From positions 1 to 64,000 of the forward strand of contig NZ_JAUZVZ010000004.1 in NCBI RefSeq assembly GCF_030717845.1: a DNA stretch of 64,000 nt. Reading direction: 5' to 3'. Below, one piece after another: positions 59,445-64,000 of this stretch. The stretch's first letter is position 1. Each line of letters begins with the position of its first letter. The position numbers and the translations under genes were made by a program. The notes under the pieces were generated by a model that was not told where the DNA came from, did not search any database, and was given only the letters and a program-made list of their open reading frames with translations. Source of the DNA: Alkalimonas collagenimarina. GTDB lineage: Bacteria > Pseudomonadota > Gammaproteobacteria > Enterobacterales > Alteromonadaceae.

Positions 59445-61469
59445 TTATTGTTTAGCGTATCGTCCTACCTGCAAGTAATCTAAGGTGATTAATGCAGTTT
59501 CTTCCAACAGAGGATCCAAATCATTCAGCACATCAGGAGCATCATCCGCATCTTCTATCGGCTCTTTGCCAAGTAAAGCCAAGCGACTATTGATGCGTTC
59601 CAATTGGCGCTGTTGGCGCTCCTCACGTTCTTGTAAACGGACAGACTTCACCAATGAAACCGACTTTTCTTCACGTTGCTGTTGAAACTCAGCGATATCA
59701 GCCAGCAAATACTGGAACTCAGGATTATTAGCAATCCGCTGCTGATGCTGCTGATGCAACCGCTCTAGATAGGGTTCCATCACAGCAAGACGTTGATAGG
59801 ATGCTGCGGGGATCGAATCCCATGGCAGGGCATTTTCTTCCTGACTTTCGCCCCAGTCTTCAGGGTCAATTGCGGATGGAAAAGTAATATCCGGGATCAC
59901 ACCACGATGCTGCGTACTGCCACCATCGATACGATAAAACTTGGCAATGGTGTATTGCACACTGCCTAAATCATTATCAAACATATCATAAATACGGCCC
60001 AAGCCACGATGCTGCTGAACGGTTCCTTTACCGAAGGTTTGCTCACCAACCACTAGCGCACGTCCGTAATCTTGCATTGCGGCAGCAAATATTTCCGAAG
60101 CCGATGCACTAAAGCGGTCGACCAAGACCGTCAAGGGGCCATCGTAGTAGCTTACGCCGTCTCTGTCCTGACTGACAGAAATACGACCAGAGCCTTCTCG
60201 GATTTGCACCACAGGTCCACGCTCAATAAAGAGTCCAGTCAGCAACGTTGCTTCTTGCAACGACCCACCACCATTACCACGCAAGTCAATAATTATGGCT
60301 TCAACCTCTGCCTCTTTCATTTTAACCAGCTCTTTTTTTACGTCATCCGCCAGATTGTTGTAAAAACCAGGAATAGTGATCACACCGATGCGTTTATCCA
60401 ATGTCGTTAATAGCGGTTCAAATACCTCAGCCTTCGCTGCACGATCTTCCAACCTGATTTTATCCCGTACAATAGAGACAACATCGGTAGGCCCAGCAAT
60501 GACTGAACTACCACTCATCACCTGCAAACGAACGGTGCTGCCTTTTGGACCTTTGATTAGCTCAACCACGTCATCTAAGCGCCAGCCAATCACGTCAACA
60601 AATTCTTCATCATCCTGAGCTACACCAACAATACGATCTTTCGGTTTCAACTCTTGTGTTAAATCGGCTGGTCCCCCCGGGACAAGACTTTGTATCACCG
60701 TATAGTCATCTTCGGCCCGCAGCACCGCACCTATCCCTTCCAGAGATAAATTCATTTCTTGCTGAAAACGATCGGCATTACGAGGAGATAAGTAAGAAGT
60801 ATGGGCTTCAATGCTGCGAGCATAAGCATTCATGATCAACTGAAACACATCTTCGTTGTTGGTCTGCAGTAAGCGTTTTTGTGCGCTGCTGTAACGACGC
60901 TCAAGTAATTCTTTTGCTTCCTCAACGGTTTTACCCGTTAACTTAAGATTCAATGCATCAAATTTCACCCGTTGCTGCCATAACTGATCCAGTTCTTCTT
61001 CACTCTGCGCCCAGTCGGCATCTTCACGGTCATAGAAATACAATTCATCTTCGTCAAAGTCGAAGTCTTGTTCCAGTACTCGTAGCGCATAACCAAAACG
61101 ATCATAACGGCGCTGCATACTTTGATTAAACATATCAAAGGCAAAAGATAAATTGCCTTTGTTCAGAGCATCAGCAAACTTAGTGCGGTTCACATCAAAA
61201 GCGTCAACATCACTTTGCAGCAAAATCGTACGGTTAAAATCTAAGCTTTTCAGTAGTCGCTCATACACCCGATTTGAAAAAGCCTCATCAAGCTGAACCG
61301 GCGCATAATGTTGGCGTGCAAATAAAGCAGAGATCCGTTTACTTGCTGTGGCATGCTGAGACTCCTGTGCAAGCACCGGCAAACTCTTGTCTTCATCGGC
61401 ACGCTCATCAGCGATCAATGGCAACGAGCAAAGCATTAACACAAAAAAGAAAGCAAAAGATAATCTCAT
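59445..61469 (-). CDS. prc: Tail-specific (carboxy-terminal processing) protease Prc
   Basis: A 674-residue periplasmic S41 protease that trims penicillin-binding protein 3 and degrades C-terminally tagged proteins with NlpI in E. coli. It has a signal peptide (MRLSFAFFFVLMLCSLPLIA), an N-terminal helical region, and a PDZ domain (about 225-310; SLEGIGAVLRAEDDYTVIQSLVPGGPA). The S41 catalytic core has Ser in D-R-F-S-A-S-A-S-E-I-F and Lys in G-E-Q-T-F-G-K-G-T-V-Q. DUF3340-like helices form the C-terminus. Length matches E. coli (682). It follows proQ, as in E. coli. Confidence 0.96.
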   Translation of the reverse strand: MRLSFAFFFVLMLCSLPLIADERADEDKSLPVLAQESQHATASKRISALFARQHYAPVQLDEAFSNRVYERLLKSLDFNRTILLQSDVDAFDVNRTKFADALNKGNLSFAFDMFNQSMQRRYDRFGYALRVLEQDFDFDEDELYFYDREDADWAQSEEELDQLWQQRVKFDALNLKLTGKTVEEAKELLERRYSSAQKRLLQTNNEDVFQLIMNAYARSIEAHTSYLSPRNADRFQQEMNLSLEGIGAVLRAEDDYTVIQSLVPGGPADLTQELKPKDRIVGVAQDDEEFVDVIGWRLDDVVELIKGPKGSTVRLQVMSGSSVIAGPTDVVSIVRDKIRLEDRAAKAEVFEPLLTTLDKRIGVITIPGFYNNLADDVKKELVKMKEAEVEAIIIDLRGNGGGSLQEATLLTGLFIERGPVVQIREGSGRISVSQDRDGVSYYDGPLTVLVDRFSASASEIFAAAMQDYGRALVVGEQTFGKGTVQQHRGLGRIYDMFDNDLGSVQYTIAKFYRIDGGSTQHRGVIPDITFPSAIDPEDWGESQEENALPWDSIPAASYQRLAVMEPYLERLHQQHQQRIANNPEFQYLLADIAEFQQQREEKSVSLVKSVRLQEREERQQRQLERINSRLALLGKEPIEDADDAPDVLNDLDPLLEETALITLDYLQVGRYAKQ

Positions 61470-61511
61470 AATTCTCTCAATTAGTAATCCGGCCCGCGTC
61501 TAGCCAGACGT

Positions 61512-62231
61512 TCAGGACTGAAATAAGCTGTCCCGGCTGGTTTTAATCACCATACCAGAGTTTAACTGGACAGTGACCTCATTGCGGGCAACTTCTATAA
61601 TAGTAGCAAACATGGGTGCTTGCCCTAATCGAACTTGCACTTTACCACCAACGGCAAAGCCATCATCAGCCAAAGGAGTTAACGCTTGCTGCTTCGGCCC
61701 ATTACTTTTTACCTTAGCAGGGCGCGTTTGGTTTACTTTTGGTTTAGCCGCTTGGTCGTTAGAGCGCCCAGAAGGCTTTTTGTTCACTGGCTTTTTAGTA
61801 GAAGCAGGGCTTGCAGCAGCCGCTTTTTTCTCAGCATGAGCGGCTCGGGCCCGCTCTTTACGCAGTTCTGCTGCTTTGGCTTTGCTCTCAGCTAAGGTTT
61901 CAGCAGCATGATCAGCTTGTTGTTGATCAATTTTCTCAACCTCAACACCATTGACATCTACCCGGGCAGCATCAACTTTAATCGATTCAAGATAGCGCCA
62001 GCTGGATGTATAGACTCGTAAAGCTTGGCGCAACTGAGTTTTGCTGAAAACACTGTCTTCAGTCACAGTAGCAGCAAGATCCTGAAAAATACCAATTTTC
62101 AATGGTTTTGCCGGGCCTTGAACCGAAAAACAGTTGGGATAATGCTCAGCTAGCAAAGCAATGACATCTTTCACGCTGGAAGGTTTTTTAGTTACTGCTT
62201 GTTCGTTTAATTCACTATTGGGGGTTGTCAT
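61512..62231 (-). CDS. proQ: RNA chaperone ProQ
   Basis: A 239-residue FinO-domain RNA-binding protein that stabilises small RNAs and mRNA 3' ends and affects ProP osmoregulation. The N-terminal FinO domain (residues about 15-115; VIALLAEHYPNCFS, PLKIGIFQDL, LRQALRVYTSSWRYL) is followed by a Lys/Ala-rich linker (about 130-180). A C-terminal Tudor-like beta domain closes it (VGGKVQVRLGQAPMFATII...VKTSRDSLF-type end). Architecture and length (E. coli 232) agree. It lies between the small acidic gene and prc in one operon. Confidence 0.96.
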   Translation of the reverse strand: MTTPNSELNEQAVTKKPSSVKDVIALLAEHYPNCFSVQGPAKPLKIGIFQDLAATVTEDSVFSKTQLRQALRVYTSSWRYLESIKVDAARVDVNGVEVEKIDQQQADHAAETLAESKAKAAELRKERARAAHAEKKAAAASPASTKKPVNKKPSGRSNDQAAKPKVNQTRPAKVKSNGPKQQALTPLADDGFAVGGKVQVRLGQAPMFATIIEVARNEVTVQLNSGMVIKTSRDSLFQS

Positions 62232-62237
62232 GCAAAA

Positions 62238-62552
62238 TTACTCTTCATTATCCTCATCAAACTGATCAGCAGGATCTGGTTCTGCTGCCAGTTGATTCTC
62301 TATATAGGCGATGGCCCAATCAATCAGCTCATCTTCGCTTGCTTCAAGTATAAGACTATCATTTGCCAGTTGCTGCCATAGCAAACTGAGCAGAGACTCC
62401 ACGTCACTGGTTGGTGTATCGTCTGGGAACAGTGGCCAGACGGCATGATAGATGGCATTGAGCTGATCAGCAACCTGTTCTTCCTCCCCCTCCCAATCAC
62501 CCACATCATGAGGAGAAAATAAATAATCACGAACCTCTAGTAAGGCTTTCAT
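62238..62552 (-). CDS. Small acidic conserved protein between msrC and proQ
   Basis: A 104-residue, strongly acidic cytoplasmic protein (MKALLEVRDYLFSPHDVGDWEGEEEQV start; D-P-A-D-Q-F-D-E-D-N-E-E end) predicted to be mostly helical. I do not recognise a family. Its ATG forms an ATGA overlap with the msrC stop, and its own stop is 6 bases before proQ, so it is translationally tied to both. Its position between msrC and proQ suggests a shared stress or RNA-related operon, but no function can be assigned. Confidence 0.75.
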   Translation of the reverse strand: MKALLEVRDYLFSPHDVGDWEGEEEQVADQLNAIYHAVWPLFPDDTPTSDVESLLSLLWQQLANDSLILEASEDELIDWAIAYIENQLAAEPDPADQFDEDNEE

Positions 62553-63013
62553 AATAAGGTTTGCTCAAATAGTTGAACCAACCGTTCCAACTGCAGCTGA
62601 TCGTCTGCATCAAAGCGATTCAAAACCGGGCTATCGATATCCAGTACCGCAATGATATTCCGGCCTTGATGCACCGGAATAACAATTTCAGACTCGCTGG
62701 CAGCATCACAAGCGATATGCCCCGGAAAGGCATGCACATCAGCAATTCGCTGGGTCTTTCCAGTTGATACCGCAGTGCCACAGACACCTTTACCAACAGG
62801 AATACGAACACAAGCTACCTGCCCCTGAAAGGGACCTAGTACCAGCTCACCTGAGCGCATAATATAAAATCCAGCCCAGTTAAGTTGTGGTAAAGTGTTA
62901 AAAATTAATGCACTCAGATTGGCCATATTGGCAATCATATCGGTTTCATTGTCTAACAATGCAGCCGCTTGCTGCTGCAATTGTTGATAGAGCTCAGTTT
63001 GCGCTGTAATCAT
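62549..63013 (-). CDS. msrC: Free methionine-(R)-sulfoxide reductase (GAF domain)
   Basis: A 154-residue GAF-domain enzyme (E. coli MsrC/YebR, 165 residues) that reduces free methionine-R-sulfoxide using three cysteines. All three are visible: A-C-V-R-I-P-V-G, G-V-C-G-T-A, and G-H-I-A-C-D-A-A-S. N-W-A-G-F-Y and L-G-P-F-Q-G are also conserved. The frame extends to 63094, but the ATG at 63013 (M-I-T-A-Q-T-E-L-Y) aligns with the E. coli start. In E. coli msrC is likewise next to proQ-prc. It is probably the first gene of msrC-acidic protein-proQ-prc. Confidence 0.93.
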   Translation of the reverse strand: MITAQTELYQQLQQQAAALLDNETDMIANMANLSALIFNTLPQLNWAGFYIMRSGELVLGPFQGQVACVRIPVGKGVCGTAVSTGKTQRIADVHAFPGHIACDAASESEIVIPVHQGRNIIAVLDIDSPVLNRFDADDQLQLERLVQLFEQTLL

Positions 63014-63126
63014 GATCTCAATACTACGACCTGTTAAAGGCCTAACATTACTCGGTTTAAAGGCAAAATTAAACCTTTTATTAGCACTATTCACTGTCTT
63101 AAGCCCTTTACTGGCTTTGTTTCGCT

Positions 63127-64000
63127 CTAAAAATCACCAATCCCCTCATTATGCTGCAGCCAAAGCATTGGGTTGGCCGGATAATAGCAGCTGGCTTGCA
63201 TGGGTTGATGTTCAAAAAAACGTGTATCCTTGTGCGGCAGTTTCATAAAGCCACCGACTCCCTCACCACTGATTTGCGGTACTTTGCGCAGTATATTTGC
63301 TAACAAGGTACTAAATTCAGCTTCAGCGGTCACATCCAGTAAACGGTAGTAGCTGTGGATCTTCATGTACAAGGGGGTGACCTCAAAAATCAAACAACCG
63401 GTGTGCCGGATCTGATTTAACCGAGCAATATCGTCCATAATACTATCTGGCAAGATCAGCTGTTCATCTGGATCTTTGCCATCTTCAAAATACGAGTGCT
63501 GTTTACTCGAAGCATCGCTACTAAGCACTGGTGCAATGCGATACGGTATTTCAGCCTCTTTCGGTGGTATAAACGGCTCAGAGATATGTTCCCGGCTGAT
63601 ATGGATGGTGTTGCGGGCATTGAATAAGCATGCCTTGAAGATCCCCACCCGACCAATGGCCTGCGCCAGCTGCACTACATTATTCACTGCTACGGCAAAT
63701 GAACGTGTTAGGCTGTCGTCGTAAAGATTTAAGCTGGAGTCGATGTACACCCCTTTTGGCTGCCAGTGAATAGCCAGCCCCCCCACTACCGGATAACGAG
63801 CCAAACGGCTAACGGCTGCAATGAAGGCTTTTTCCGTATCCCCCATACCATCCAGATAGTTTTTATAGTAGCGCTCTAGCTGCGCATCATCGATGTAACT
63901 AATACCATCTTCAATACTGTGTTCACGCAGAAACGATTTGCGCGATGAATACACTACGGTATCCAGGTCATGCCGCACCGGACTGACCCACACCGGTAAT
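63127..64000 (-). CDS. Unidentified protein, 5' end beyond the window
   Basis: At least 288 residues in a frame that stays open to the window edge; the GTG at 63993 is an apparent internal start only. I recognise no family, signal peptide or membrane segment in the visible part. Notable stretches are the basic/aromatic segment near residues 5-35, A-R-Y-P-V-V-G-G-L-A-I-H-W, and the C-terminal YYPANPMLWLQHNEGIGDF. The amount of aromatic and charged residues suggests a soluble cytoplasmic protein. It ends about 113 bases before the msrC ATG and may be cotranscribed with it. Confidence 0.7.
   Translation of the reverse strand, partial: LPVWVSPVRHDLDTVVYSSRKSFLREHSIEDGISYIDDAQLERYYKNYLDGMGDTEKAFIAAVSRLARYPVVGGLAIHWQPKGVYIDSSLNLYDDSLTRSFAVAVNNVVQLAQAIGRVGIFKACLFNARNTIHISREHISEPFIPPKEAEIPYRIAPVLSSDASSKQHSYFEDGKDPDEQLILPDSIMDDIARLNQIRHTGCLIFEVTPLYMKIHSYYRLLDVTAEAEFSTLLANILRKVPQISGEGVGGFMKLPHKDTRFFEHQPMQASCYYPANPMLWLQHNEGIGDF

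Overview
The window reads as a chromosomal segment of a marine or aquatic gammaproteobacterium of the Alteromonadales/Chromatiaceae type (Shewanella, Rheinheimera or Alishewanella-like). The evidence is dense coding with short gaps, moderate GC, a 1,612-residue NAD-glutamate dehydrogenase, DUF3466, DUF2835 and DUF349 proteins, TonB-dependent carbohydrate uptake, and gene neighbours also seen in E. coli (ydjA/sppA/ansA/yeaC, pepN, pyrD-zapC, rlmKL-uup, msrC-proQ-prc). The genus is not settled from sequence alone. No phage, plasmid, IS element or CRISPR array was seen.

Layout. 1-13.5 kb: ydjA, the glycogen pair glgC-glgA, fadH, divergent sppA and ansA, an overlapping zinc-ribbon/yeaC/DUF349 operon, and an M14 cytosolic-type carboxypeptidase. 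13.7-15.7 kb: two AT-richer overlapping genes for envelope proteins of unknown function. 15.9-22.1 kb: the rlmKL-glutaredoxin-uup-DUF3466 operon. 22.2-22.8 kb: two initiator tRNA genes followed by a tandem 104-base repeat carrying terminators and copies of the tRNA 3' end. 22.8-25.2 kb: an SLC13 permease with four RCK_C domains.

25.4-37.9 kb is an accessory catabolic locus: a TonB-dependent receptor diverging from an unusual GH20 beta-hexosaminidase fused to an SMP-30 lactonase domain, then an RpiR regulator-RidA-sodium symporter-M81 peptidase operon diverging from a D-serine-deaminase-like PLP enzyme. Two kinds of repeated regulatory-looking DNA link its parts. One is a 33-base element present in both divergent promoter regions. 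The other is an identical 20-base palindrome-containing sequence in the receptor gene and just before the symporter. I infer one regulon for scavenging amino-sugar and D-amino-acid containing material such as chitin or murein fragments.

37.9-46.1 kb: cardiolipin synthase, zapC, pyrD and the NAD-glutamate dehydrogenase gene. 46.3-53.2 kb: a four-gene envelope system (DUF1302 outer-membrane protein, DUF1329 periplasmic protein, YCF48 propeller, RND/MMPL inner-membrane protein). It looks like a complete trans-envelope route for a hydrophobic compound and is the best candidate here for a poorly described system. 53.5-64 kb: DUF2835 and pepN, an NSS symporter/NhaC antiporter pair, prc, proQ, a small acidic protein, msrC, and an unidentified gene running off the end.

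Several coding starts were moved downstream from the longest reading frame because family alignment and ribosome-binding sites favour an internal ATG (fadH, rlmKL, the symporter, the PLP enzyme, pyrD, gdhB, msrC). Family assignments rest on recalled sequence motifs, not on database searches.
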